Source of the DNA: Halocaridina rubra
Taxonomy: Eukaryota; Arthropoda; Malacostraca; Decapoda; Atyidae
NCBI GenBank assembly: GCA_037179515.1
Contig: JAXCGZ010024143.1
Span: 1-14,182 of the forward strand
Reading direction: 5' to 3'
Length of the DNA stretch: 14,182 nt
The position numbers were made by a program, and so were the translations under genes. Positions 1 through 12,156 of the stretch are shown piece after piece. Positions within the stretch are counted from its first letter, which is position 1, and each line of letters opens with the position of its first letter. Below the pieces are notes generated by a model. It saw only the letters and a list, made by a program, of their open reading frames with translations, had not been told where the DNA came from and did no database searches.

Positions 1-10
1 AGAGAGAGAG

Positions 11-107
<97 letters not shown>
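1..107. repeat. Compound (AG)7(TG)n microsatellite
   Basis: Seven AG units (1-14) run straight into an uninterrupted (TG)n tract that stops where the 3' tail of retrotransposon copy 1 begins. Read on the element's strand, this is the (CA)n that follows the 3' end of copy 1. The array probably continues to the left of the window. Confidence 0.97.
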
Positions 108-109
<2 letters not shown>

Positions 110-125
110 TTACCTAATTGTGTTT

Positions 126-158
126 ACGGGAAAGAGCCCAAAGCTCGTATCTTCCCGT
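126..158 (-). other. 3' UTR stem-loop, copy 1
   Basis: On the element strand, ACGGGAA pairs perfectly with TTCCCGT. Inside it, GAGC pairs with GCTC around a TTTGG loop. The same 33-nt structure occurs just before the tail in all four copies and probably forms the RT recognition hairpin known from CR1/L2-type 3' ends (inference). Confidence 0.7.
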
Positions 159-183
159 CTCCTGATCGGTTCCATTTTTAGAC

Positions 184-1686
184 TTAGTGATACTTATCAT
201 ACCTGTCCTTAAAACTATGGATTGAGATAGCATTAACTACCTCCTCGCTTAGCGAATTCCAATTATCAACTACTCTTACACTGAAAAAGTATTTCCTTAC
301 ATCCTGCAAACAAGTTTTCTTACGAAGCTTCAAACTATGACCTCTAGTTCTAGAGCCAGCCATATCGAAATATCCATCCCTATCCACTCTATCATAACCA
401 TGAAGGAATTTAAAGACTGTCACCATATCCCCCCTTACTCTTCTAGCTTCAAGTGATGGCAAGTCTAATTCCCTCAGCCTCTCATCATAACCGAGATTGC
501 GTATTTCTGGCACCAGTTTCGTGGCATGTCTTTGAACTTTTTCAAGCTTAGCTATGTGCTTTTTCAAGTGCGGATTCCAAAAGGGGGCTGCATATTCGAG
601 TTTTGGCCTCACATAGGTTACATAAATATTTCTGAACATTTCCTTGTCCATGTGCCTGAAGGCTACCCTTACATTTGATAAGAATGCATATGCTGCCCTT
701 ACTACGCCATTTATATGTATTTCTGGAGACAAATCTGCCAGTATGTTTACTCCTAGATCTCTCTCATTTTCTGTCTCTTGAAGTTGTACTCCAGCCACCG
801 AGTAGTCAAGCTTGGGCCTTCTTGCACTTGTACCCATTCTCATTACCTTACATTTTGAGGTATTGAATTTCATTAGCCACTTTTCTGACCACTCATGCAG
901 ATTATTTAGATCCTCCTGAAGTTCTCTACCATTGTTCTCGTTTTTTACTTTCTTCACAATCTTTGCATCATCTGCAAACATATTCATGAATGAATTTACA
1001 GACTCTGGTAGGTCATTTACATATACAAGGAACAAAAGTGGCCCTAAAACTGAACCCTGTGGAACTCCACTACTAACTCTTCTCCATTCAGACACTGAGT
1101 GTCTTACTCTAACCCTCTGTTCCCTTCCTTCTAAGTAAGTTTTTATCCATTCCAAGACATTTCCACCTATTCTCGCCATTGATTGCAGCTTCCTAATAAG
1201 TCTCCCATGTGGAACAGTGTCAAACGCTTTCTGGAAGTCTAGGAATATGCAATCTGCCCAGCCCTCTCTTTCCTGTAAGATTTGGCTTACCTCATCATAA
1301 AATTCTAATAAGTTTGTTACTGTTGATCTTCCTTCTCTGAAGCCATGTTGCCTCACTGACAAAAAGTTGAAGGATTCCAAGTGAAGAGAGATATGTTTCC
1401 TTAGTAGTTTCTCCATAAGTTTGCAAACTATGCTGGTCAAGGAAACTGGTCTATAGTTCAGAGCCGTATCCCTCCTTCCCTTTTTGAAGATAGGTATCAC
1501 ATTTGCTTGTTTCCAGCATCTTGGAATCTCCCCCGACTCCAGTGACTCCTTAAATATGATACTTAGTGCCACTGATATTGTGTTTGCGCATTTTTTAAGC
1601 ACATGAGGGGATATGTCATCAGGACCTGTAGCTTTATGAACATCTAAATCCATCAGCGCTTTGCATACCTCTGTGGCTGTAAGGTT

Positions 1687-1687
<1 letters not shown>
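184..1687 (-). pseudogene. ORF2 fragment, CR1-like reverse transcriptase, 5'-truncated
   Basis: This fragment encodes the reverse transcriptase and C-terminal region of ORF2, about residues 441-940 of the copy 2 protein. The frame is fully open to the TAA at 184-186. Catalytic RT landmarks are all present: the LDFQKAFD aspartate, GVPQGS and the FADD box. The first in-frame ATG (1653) starts MDLDVHK, just before the GPDDISP motif. The endonuclease half and ORF1 are missing, so this copy cannot move by itself and has no recognisable promoter of its own; I call it a pseudogene although the frame is unbroken. It differs from copy 2 at three visible residues: L for V in the CKxMEKLL motif, V for I near NGxVRAAY, and S for W in NWNxLS. 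The first in-frame ATG would give a 489-residue protein, but nothing shows that it is expressed. Confidence 0.88.

Positions 1688-1755
<68 letters not shown>
1688..1755. repeat. (GT)n microsatellite between copies 1 and 2
   Basis: Thirty-four uninterrupted GT units separate the truncated 5' end of copy 1 from the 3' tail of copy 2. On the element strand this is (CA)n, serving as the 5' flank of copy 1 and the 3' flank of copy 2. Confidence 0.97.
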
Positions 1756-1757
<2 letters not shown>

Positions 1758-1783
1758 TTACCTAATTGTGATTACCTAATTGT
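1756..1783 (-). repeat. Tandem 3'-terminal tail units, copy 2
   Basis: Two exact 14-bp units, ACAATTAGGTAATC on the element strand, end directly in ACAC of the flanking array. Copies 1 and 4 have one unit; copy 3 has one 14-bp and one 12-bp unit. CR1-type elements characteristically end in short tandem repeats instead of poly(A). Confidence 0.88.
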
Positions 1784-1787
1784 GTTT

Positions 1788-1820
1788 ACGGGAAAGAGCC
1801 CAAAGCTCGTATCTTCCCGT
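1788..1820 (-). other. 3' UTR stem-loop, copy 2
   Basis: A 7-bp perfect outer stem (ACGGGAA/TTCCCGT) encloses a 4-bp inner stem (GAGC/GCTC). It lies 25 nt downstream of the ORF2 stop codon and 4 nt before the tail units. It is the likely cis signal through which the reverse transcriptase recognises its RNA. Confidence 0.7.
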
Positions 1821-1845
1821 CTCCTGATCGGTTCCATTTTTAGAC

Positions 1846-4668
1846 TTAGTGATACTTATCATACCTGTCCTTAAAACTATGGATTGAGATAGCATTAACT
1901 ACCTCCTCGCTTAGCCAATTCCAATTATCAACTACTCTTACACTGAAAAAGTATTTCCTTACATCCTGCAAACAAGTTTTCTTACGAAGCTTCAAACTAT
2001 GACCTCTAGTTCTAGAGCCAGCCATATCGAAATATCCATCCCTATCCACTCTATCATAACCATGAAGGAATTTAAAGACTGTCACCATATCCCCCCTTAC
2101 TCTTCTAGCTTCGAGTGATGGCAAGTCTAATTCCCTCAGCCTCTCATCATAACCGAGATTGCGTATTTCTGGCACCAGTTTCGTGGCATGTCTTTGAACT
2201 TTTTCAAGCTTAGCTATGTGCTTTTTCAAGTGCGGATTCCAAAAGGGGGCTGCATATTCGAGTTTTGGCCTCACATAGGTTACATAAATATTTCTGAACA
2301 TTTCCTTGTCCATGTGCCTGAAGGCTACCCTTACATTTGATAAGAATGCATATGCTGCCCTTACTATGCCATTTATATGTATTTCTGGAGACAAATCTGC
2401 CAGTATGTTTACTCCTAGATCTCTCTCATTTTCTGTCTCTTGAAGTTGTACTCCAGCCACCGAGTAGTCAAGCTTGGGCCTTCTTGCACTTGTACCCATT
2501 CTCATTACCTTACATTTTGAGGTATTGAATTTCATTAGCCACTTTTCTGACCACTCATGCAGATTATTTAGATCCTCCTGAAGTTCTCTACCATTGTTCT
2601 CGTTTTTTACTTTCTTCACAATCTTTGCATCATCTGCAAACATATTCATGAATGAATTTACAGACTCTGGTAGGTCATTTACATATACAAGGAACAAAAG
2701 TGGCCCTAAAACTGAACCCTGTGGAACTCCACTACTAACTCTTCTCCATTCAGACACTGAGTGTCTTACTCTAACCCTCTGTTCCCTTCCTTCTAAGTAA
2801 GTTTTTATCCATTCCAAGACATTTCCACCTATTCTAGCCATTGATTGCAGCTTCCTAATAAGTCTCCCATGTGGAACAGTGTCAAACGCTTTCTGGAAGT
2901 CTAGGAATATGCAATCTGCCCAGCCCTCTCTTTCCTGTAAGATTTGGCTTACCTCATCATAAAATTCTAATAAGTTTGTTACTGTTGATCTTCCTTCTCT
3001 GAAGCCATGTTGCCTCACTGACAAAAAGTTGAAGGATTCCAAGTGAAGAGAGATATGTTTCCTTAGTAGTTTCTCCATAACTTTGCAAACTATGCTGGTC
3101 AAGGAAACTGGTCTATAGTTCAGAGCCGTATCCCTCCTTCCCTTTTTGAAGATAGGTATCACATTTGCTTGTTTCCAGCATCTTGGAATCTCCCCCGACT
3201 CCAGTGACTCCTTAAATATGATACTTAGTGCCACTGATATTGTGTTTGCGCATTTTTTAAGCACATGAGGGGATATATCATCAGGACCTGTAGCTTTATG
3301 AACATCTAAATCCATCAGCGCTTTGCATACCTCTGTGGCTGTAAGGTTGATGTTCTCTAATACCGGCCCTTGAGCTTCTATCACTGCAATCTGAGGGGGT
3401 GGGGTATTTTCTACTGTAAATACTGACTGAAACTCCTTGTTCAATTCTTTGCAGATCTCTTCGTCCGTCTCAGTGATGCTTCCATCCGCTCTCTTTAGCC
3501 TTAAAACCTGTTCTTTTACCTTCAGTTTTCCTCTGATAAAGCTGTGGAAAAGCTTGGGATTTTCTTTAGCCTTCCTGGTGATGTCCCTCTCATAATCTCT
3601 CTCTGCCTCTCTCCTTTTACTTAGGTAGTCATTTCTTGCTCTTTTGTAGGTTTGCCAGGCATTTATGTTTTTTCTCCTCCTATACCTTTTCCAGCATTTG
3701 TCTCTCCACTCCTTAGCTCTTTTACACCCATTATCGAACCATTTCTCTCTGGCATGAATTACACCTACTTTGGTGACAGGTATGCAGCAATCTACTATCT
3801 TCCCATATTTCTCACAAAAGATGTCATACATTTCTTGTACAGATTTGTTGTAAAATAAGGTTCTCCAGTCAATAACTGCAAAAAGCTCATTCATTTTGAT
3901 GTAATCTCCTTTCGGATAGTTCCTCCTCATGTCCTCAGTGCCTCTACTCTCAGGAAGGATGTCTTCAATGATATACTCCATCAACAACACACAGTGGTCA
4001 CTCTTTCCAATTGGTGGTTCATACTCAATATTTTCAATATCCAACACATTATCTGTGAACACCAGATCAAGTAGTGATGGCTCATCCCCACCCCTGGCTC
4101 TTGTTGGTTCCATTACATGTTGGTGTAGGAAATTCCCTTGTACGCAATCTAGGAATCTTGCCCCAAATGAGTCCTCACCACTGTGTGGGTCAAGATTTAT
4201 CCAATCTATCTCTTTATGATTAAAGTCTCCCATAATCAAAATCCTACATTTTTTCTCCCGCGCCATGTTAACAACTGAGTTTATGACTTCAATCGTACCT
4301 ATATGACTTTCCTCATAAATTTCAAGCCTATTTTGGTTCCTTGGTGGGTTGTATACAACAGTTATTATAATGCTCTCTGACCCAGTATTTATGCGAGCAA
4401 CAAGAAATTCCCTGAACTCACTTTCTATAGCCAAGTTTATTTCTTCAACTTGAATCCTCTCACTTATGAGCAGTGCTATCCCTCCACCAGTCCTCTCAGA
4501 TCTTTCGACCCTTAGTATTCTGAAACCCTTAGGAAAAACTGTGGCACTGTTTATGTCCTCACTCAACTTAGTCTCTGTAATTGCTACTATATCTGCCTTA
4601 CTGTTGTGAATCCTATCTTTTAATTCTACTGCCTTACCAGCTAATCCATCAGCATTTGTGTATAACAA
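1846..4668 (-). CDS. ORF2: APE endonuclease + reverse transcriptase (CR1 clade)
   Basis: This polyprotein nicks target DNA and reverse-transcribes the element's RNA (target-primed reverse transcription, nucleus). Residues 1-232 form an APE-type endonuclease: N5 (YTNADGL), E32 (TETK), Y106, D148/N150 (MGDFNH) and the SDH triad at 223-225. Residues about 455-720 form the RT: D590 in LDFQKAFD, GVPQGS at 647-652, FADD at 677-680. A C-terminal domain with YVRPKLEYA and FWNPHLKKHI follows (about 740-940). The frame is intact and of a length usual for CR1 ORF2. The position given begins at a TTG beside the ORF1 stop; the frame is open up to 4764 but contains no ATG until residue 135, after N5, E32 and Y106. 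An AUG start would therefore lose the endonuclease active site, so frameshifting or reinitiation is likely. Oddities: FADD is followed by AK rather than the commoner TK, and W917 replaces a serine found in the other three copies. Confidence 0.92.
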   Translation of the reverse strand: MLYTNADGLAGKAVELKDRIHNSKADIVAITETKLSEDINSATVFPKGFRILRVERSERTGGGIALLISERIQVEEINLAIESEFREFLVARINTGSESIIITVVYNPPRNQNRLEIYEESHIGTIEVINSVVNMAREKKCRILIMGDFNHKEIDWINLDPHSGEDSFGARFLDCVQGNFLHQHVMEPTRARGGDEPSLLDLVFTDNVLDIENIEYEPPIGKSDHCVLLMEYIIEDILPESRGTEDMRRNYPKGDYIKMNELFAVIDWRTLFYNKSVQEMYDIFCEKYGKIVDCCIPVTKVGVIHAREKWFDNGCKRAKEWRDKCWKRYRRRKNINAWQTYKRARNDYLSKRREAERDYERDITRKAKENPKLFHSFIRGKLKVKEQVLRLKRADGSITETDEEICKELNKEFQSVFTVENTPPPQIAVIEAQGPVLENINLTATEVCKALMDLDVHKATGPDDISPHVLKKCANTISVALSIIFKESLESGEIPRCWKQANVIPIFKKGRRDTALNYRPVSLTSIVCKVMEKLLRKHISLHLESFNFLSVRQHGFREGRSTVTNLLEFYDEVSQILQEREGWADCIFLDFQKAFDTVPHGRLIRKLQSMARIGGNVLEWIKTYLEGREQRVRVRHSVSEWRRVSSGVPQGSVLGPLLFLVYVNDLPESVNSFMNMFADDAKIVKKVKNENNGRELQEDLNNLHEWSEKWLMKFNTSKCKVMRMGTSARRPKLDYSVAGVQLQETENERDLGVNILADLSPEIHINGIVRAAYAFLSNVRVAFRHMDKEMFRNIYVTYVRPKLEYAAPFWNPHLKKHIAKLEKVQRHATKLVPEIRNLGYDERLRELDLPSLEARRVRGDMVTVFKFLHGYDRVDRDGYFDMAGSRTRGHSLKLRKKTCLQDVRKYFFSVRVVDNWNWLSEEVVNAISIHSFKDRYDKYH

Positions 4669-4670
4669 TC

Positions 4671-5750
4671 TTAATGAGGCCCCATCCCCTGATCTTCTGT
4701 CATTATCTTCTTTATCTCCCCTTTGTCTGGAAGTATTCTGTAACGAAAATTTTTCTTCTCTTCTTCATTTCTTTCATCATTTAACCTTCTTGCCTCTTGC
4801 AACAAGTTTTTTATCTTTCCCATCTCTTCCTGTGTTCTGTATCGTCTAATGAACACTTCTTTGCATTCTTGAAGGTCTTTTAGACTTTTTTTTCTCAACA
4901 ATATTTCCCTACATGTCTCCCCTCTCTCAAAGGTTACTTTTGTTGGTCTCGGCTTTCCTTCCCTTGAATATTTACCTAGTTGGTGTATGTTTACAATATC
5001 CTCAGGACCACATACTACTCCAAGCTTTCTTATCAGGTCTACAACGTTAGCTTTATTTTCTTCAAGTCTCCCCTGCCATGTTGGCTCCTGGGATTCACTT
5101 ATGCCTGAGATTACCACTGTCTTCTCCTTATCAAGTGCCTGTCTGATGAGTGGGTTTGCCCTTTCCATCACAACGTCTTTCATTTTTTCGATTACTGTCT
5201 CTTTATAGTCAACTGTTTGTATGTTTTCCAGTGCCACCACCTTTACAGCCTCTTTTACTGCCACATTCCCCTTTAGTGCATCAGCAAAGGACGTTTTCAT
5301 GGCATCATTTTCCATATTCAGCTCCTGGAACTCTTTTCTGAACTGTTCAATGTTTTCCTTAATCTGAACATTCCAAGCAGCAATCTCGTCTCTCTCAGAA
5401 GAGAGCAGTGAACTAACATCTAATTCCTTTAGGTTGTCATTTAGCTGTTTGTTTTTATCTTCTTGTTTAGAAATTCTAGATTCTAGTTGACTCTTTTCCC
5501 CTTCCAGCTTCTTTATTCTTTTTTCTAGTTCCTTTCTCTCCTGCCCTTGTGCTTTATTTGCTTCCTCCAAAGATCTTATTTGTTCTCTGAGTGTTTCATT
5601 CTCTTTCATTTCTCCATCCATATTCCGAATTTTATCATCAAGGCTTGTAACCATTTCCTCTAACTTCTTGATTCTCTGTTTAAGTCCTCTGATGACTACC
5701 CCGTCTCCCGACCCATGGGTGGGAGAGGTTTGGGACAGAGATGGCTTCAT
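4671..5750 (-). CDS. ORF1: coiled-coil RNA-binding protein of the CR1-like LINE
   Basis: This 359-residue protein probably binds the element RNA and forms the ribonucleoprotein particle with ORF2. Residues about 23-150 are a long, highly charged heptad-rich coiled coil, expected to multimerise. Residues about 210-302 look like an RRM-type fold as in L1-like ORF1 proteins: a VVISGIS strand, a helix (NVVDLIRKLG), LGKYSREGKPRPTKVTF, and EVFIRR. A basic helical tail with NFRYRILPDKG follows. I see no CCHC zinc knuckles. The ATG at 5750 follows a run of A (purine at -3), a favourable arthropod context, and is the start I prefer. The stop TAA (4673-4671) lies inside the upstream extension of the ORF2 frame, which is in the -1 register. 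The domain assignment is pattern-based; no search was run. Confidence 0.85.
   Translation of the reverse strand: MKPSLSQTSPTHGSGDGVVIRGLKQRIKKLEEMVTSLDDKIRNMDGEMKENETLREQIRSLEEANKAQGQERKELEKRIKKLEGEKSQLESRISKQEDKNKQLNDNLKELDVSSLLSSERDEIAAWNVQIKENIEQFRKEFQELNMENDAMKTSFADALKGNVAVKEAVKVVALENIQTVDYKETVIEKMKDVVMERANPLIRQALDKEKTVVISGISESQEPTWQGRLEENKANVVDLIRKLGVVCGPEDIVNIHQLGKYSREGKPRPTKVTFERGETCREILLRKKSLKDLQECKEVFIRRYRTQEEMGKIKNLLQEARRLNDERNEEEKKNFRYRILPDKGEIKKIMTEDQGMGPH
4746..4752 (-). promoter_or_regulatory. Candidate -1 frameshift slippery heptamer (A AAT TTT)
   Basis: In the ORF1 reading frame the sequence reads A AAT TTT at codons 334-335, which fits the X XXY YYZ rule for -1 ribosomal frameshifting. 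ORF2 is in exactly the -1 frame, and that frame is open from 4764, just upstream of the heptamer, through the whole of ORF2. ORF1 ends 73 nt further on. Twelve nt after the heptamer, CTTCC (4733-4729) can pair with GGGAG (4720-4716), a weak hairpin only. The heptamer is seen in the sequence; its use is inference. Confidence 0.4.
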
Positions 5751-7626
<1,876 letters not shown>

Positions 7627-7654
7627 TTACCTAATTGATTACCTAATTGTGTTT

Positions 7655-7687
7655 ACGGGAAAGAGCCCAAAGCTCGTATCTTCCCGT
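7655..7687 (-). other. 3' UTR stem-loop, copy 3
   Basis: Same 33-nt double stem as in the other copies (ACGGGAA/TTCCCGT enclosing GAGC/GCTC), with no base changes visible. Confidence 0.7.
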
Positions 7688-7712
7688 CTCCTGATCGGTT
7701 CCATTTTTAGAC

Positions 7713-8283
7713 TTAGTGATACTTATCATACCTGTCCTTAAAACTATGGATTGAGGTAGCATTAACCACCTCCTCGCTTAGCGAATTCCAATTATCAACT
7801 ACTCTTACACTGAAAAAGTATTTCCTTACATCCTGCAAACAAGTTTTCTTCCGAAGCTTCAAACTATGACCTCTAGTTCTAGAGCCAGCCATATCGAAAT
7901 ATCGATCCCTATCCACTCTATCATAACCATGAAGGAATTTAAAGACTGTCACCATATCCCCCCTTACTCTTCTAGCTTCGAGTGATGGCAAGTCTAATTC
8001 CCTCAGCCTCTCATCATAACCGAGATTGCGTATTTCTGGCACCAGTTTCGTGGCATGTCTTTGAACTTTTTCAAGCTTAGCTATGTGCTTTTTCAAGTGC
8101 GGATTCCAAAAGGGGGCTGCATATTCGAGTTTTGGCCTCACATAGGTTACATAAATATTTCTGAACATTTCCTTGTCCATGTGCCTGAAGGCTACCCTTA
8201 CATTTGATAAGAATGCATATGCTGCCCTTACTACGCCATTTATATGTATTTCTGGAGACAAATCTGCCAATATGTTTACTCCT
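7713..8283 (-). pseudogene. ORF2 C-terminal fragment, copy 3
   Basis: Encodes roughly residues 752-940 of ORF2, from the GVNILADLSPEIHI region to the terminal DKYH and the stop at 7713-7715. The frame is open, but the endonuclease and the whole RT active site (D590, FADD) are missing, so it has no enzymatic capacity. It keeps the YVRPKLEYA and FWNPHLKKHI motifs of the C-terminal domain. Private residue changes include R in DRDRYF and T in NATSIH. Serine is present in NWNSLS, as in copies 1 and 4. Confidence 0.85.
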
Positions 8284-9740
<1,457 letters not shown>

Positions 9741-9760
9741 ACACACACACACACACACAC
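9741..9760. repeat. (AC)10 at the 5' junction of copy 4
   Basis: Ten AC units lie between unique DNA (ending GCTGCCG) and the first base of LINE copy 4. On the element's own strand this is (AC)n at the 5' junction, as for copies 1-3, although this copy is on the opposite strand. Confidence 0.95.
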
Positions 9761-10723
9761 ATAAAAACTTACTTAGAAGGAAGGGAACAGAGGGTTAGAG
9801 TAAGACACTCGGTGTCTGAATGGAGAAGAGTTAGTAGTGGAGTTCCACAGGGTTCAGTTTTAGGGCCACTTTTGTTCCTTGTATATGTAAATGACCTACC
9901 AGAGTCTGTAAATTCATTCATGAATATGTTTGCAGATGATGCAAAGATTGTGAAGAAAGTAAAAAACGAGAACAATGATAGAGAACTTCAGGAGGATCTA
10001 AATAATCTGCATGAGTGGTCAGAAAAGTGGCTAATGAAATTCAATACTTCAAAATGTAAGGTAATGAGAATGGGTACAAGTGCAAGAAGGCCCAAGCTTG
10101 ACTACTCGGTGGCTGGAGTACAACTTCAAGAGACAGAAAATGAGAGAGATCTAGGAGTAAACATACTGGCAGATTTGTCTCCAGAAATACATATAAATGG
10201 CATAGTAAGGGCAGCATATGCATTCTTATCAAATGTAAGGGTAGCCTTCAGGCACATGGACAAGGAAATGTTCAGAAATATTTATGTAACCTATGTGAGG
10301 CCAAAACTCGAATATGCAGCCCCCTTTTGGAATCCGCACTAGAAAAAGCACATAGCTAAGCTTGAAAAAGTTCAAAGACATGCCACGAAACTGGTGCCAG
10401 AAATACGCAATCTCAGTTATGATGAGAGGCTGAGGGAATTAGACTTACCATCACTCGAAGCTAGAAGAGTGAGGGGGGATATGGTGACAGTCTTTAAATT
10501 CCTTAATGGTTATGATAGAGTGGATAGGGATCGATATTTTGATATGGCTGGCTCTAGAACTAGAGGTCATAGTTTGAAGCTTCGTAAGAAAACTTCTTCG
10601 CAGGATGTAAGGAAATACTTTTTCAGTGTAAGAGTAGTTGATAATTGGAATTCGCTAAGCGAGGAGGTAGTTAATGCTATCTCAATCCATAGTTTTAAGG
10701 ACAGGTATGATAAGTATCACTAA
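9761..10723 (+). pseudogene. ORF2 fragment with one nonsense codon, copy 4
   Basis: The frame begins at the first element base (IKTYLEGR, about residue 621 of ORF2) and includes GVPQGS and FADD but lacks the upstream catalytic aspartate and the whole endonuclease. It is broken by TAG at 10340-10342, just after FWNPH, where the other copies have TTG (Leu): a single-base nonsense change. The same frame continues afterwards to the TAA at 10721-10723. Private changes include D for G in NNDRE, S for G in NLSYDE, and SSQD for CLQD. It is therefore a dead 5'-truncated copy. Confidence 0.9.
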
Positions 10724-10747
10724 GTCTAAAATGGAACCGATCAGGAG

Positions 10748-10780
10748 ACGGGAAGATACGAGCTTTGGGCTCTTTCCCGT
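10748..10780 (+). other. 3' UTR stem-loop, copy 4
   Basis: Same 33-nt hairpin as the three minus-strand copies, ACGGGAA/TTCCCGT with inner GAGC/GCTC. It is unchanged although the coding part of this copy has diverged. Confidence 0.7.
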
Positions 10781-10797
10781 AAACACAATTAGGTAAT

Positions 10798-10800
<3 letters not shown>

Positions 10801-10872
<72 letters not shown>
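10801..10872. repeat. (AG)36 microsatellite at the 3' junction of copy 4
   Basis: Uninterrupted AG repeat starting two bases (AC) after the tail of copy 4. This is the only copy whose 3' flank is not (AC)n. A compound (AC)n(AG)n target would explain both flanks. Confidence 0.97.
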
Positions 10873-10873
<1 letters not shown>

Positions 10874-11477
10874 CACTAGATCAAAAGTAACACAAATAAA
10901 AAGTGACAAGAGGAAAATGCCTACAACTGACATCTGAGCAAAAGGTGGCTACAAATGTAAAGAAAGAACAGACACGAGTCCGATATTTCGTACAATGCAT
11001 ATGTTCAAAACCCATTCCATGGACTGTTTTACCTCGAGAGGAATTTAAGATGAAAAGAAATGCTTTCAGCAGCTCCCCTATGCAAAGTAAAGTAATTTCT
11101 CCACAACTAACCTATTATTAATAAATAACAGTAATAAAAACAATAATAATAATAATATTAATAATAATAAGAATAATAATGATGATGATGCTAAGATGAA
11201 GAAAATGTAGGAAAGTGAACGCCAACCACCTTAATGAAACTATCAGGCAATGCGATTGCAAGATCACTGTCCATAGGCTACACGGCTATCAGAATCAAGT
11301 GCTGCTGCCACCATTCAGAGAATAAGACGACAACCATTCACTCAACTAAGTCTAACCCCCCCTCCCCACCCCATTCCTACCATCAAAAACACTCTCCCCA
11401 TTACCTAACATCCCCCAGCCAGCCAACTTCAATTCCGCAAATTCAAGGATATTTCTCTTTCTTCCTTTTCTTCTTAC
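10873..11477. other. Gene-free interval with (AAT)n-like stretch
   Basis: No supported gene. Around 11120-11190 there is an imperfect AAT/GAT trinucleotide tract, and about 11345-11425 is C-rich. An open frame running from here into the TA array has no protein-like composition and is a repeat artefact. Confidence 0.6.
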
Positions 11478-11898
<421 letters not shown>

Positions 11899-11899
<1 letters not shown>

Positions 11900-12001
11900 G
11901 GTGGTGACTCCATCCAAGAACGTAATCCGTTCCCAAAAACTGTTCTTGGGTTAGATTTATTTTTCCCATTGAAAAGCATGTAAATTCAATTAATCCGTTC
12001 C
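11899..12001. repeat. Possible DNA-transposon fragment (TAATCCGTTCC repeats)
   Basis: The 11-bp word TAATCCGTTCC occurs twice in the same direction (11923-11933 and 11991-12001), and CCAAGAAC (11914-11921) pairs perfectly with GTTCTTGG (11942-11949). The style, with ATTAATCCGTTCC and TTTTTCCCATTGAAA words, resembles ends of dispersed non-autonomous DNA transposons. I cannot name the family. Confidence 0.35.
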
Positions 12002-12156
12002 TGGTCACAATAAATATTCATTTTAAAATTTTTTTAGTCACTAAAAACATGAAATATAATACAGGTTATATGTATTTCATCAGTAAAAGGAAAATTACAT
12101 TAATAATAGAAAGGATTCTATTCTATTAAAGTAAAACATGCACATATTCAGGTATA

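Larger units (their letters stand above)
108..1687 (-). mobile_element. CR1-like LINE, copy 1 (5'-truncated)
   Basis: This is a 5'-truncated copy of the same element as copy 2 (fixed offset of 1662 bp). Homology runs from one 14-bp tail unit (108-121) to position 1687, where it breaks off into (GT)n. By eye I count about six substitutions against copy 2 over this length and no indels, so both copies are young or were homogenised. The breakpoint falls in the linker between endonuclease and reverse transcriptase, at about residue 441 of ORF2. No target-site duplication can be recognised because both flanks are (TG)n. Confidence 0.93.
9761..10798 (+). mobile_element. CR1-like LINE, copy 4 (5'-truncated, plus strand)
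   Basis: The only plus-strand copy. Homology to copy 2 starts at ATAAAAAC (equivalent to position 2808 of copy 2) and runs through one tail unit (10785-10798). Then comes AC and a long (AG)n. It shows about ten scattered substitutions by eye relative to copy 2 and no indel, so it is slightly older than copy 1. Confidence 0.93.

Noticed and set aside
675..1138. Plus-strand short frames repeated at 675-866/932-1138, 2337-2528/2594-2800 and, in reverse, 9769-10232
   Set aside because: They recur only because they are antisense shadows of the same ORF2 segment in copies 1, 2 and 4.
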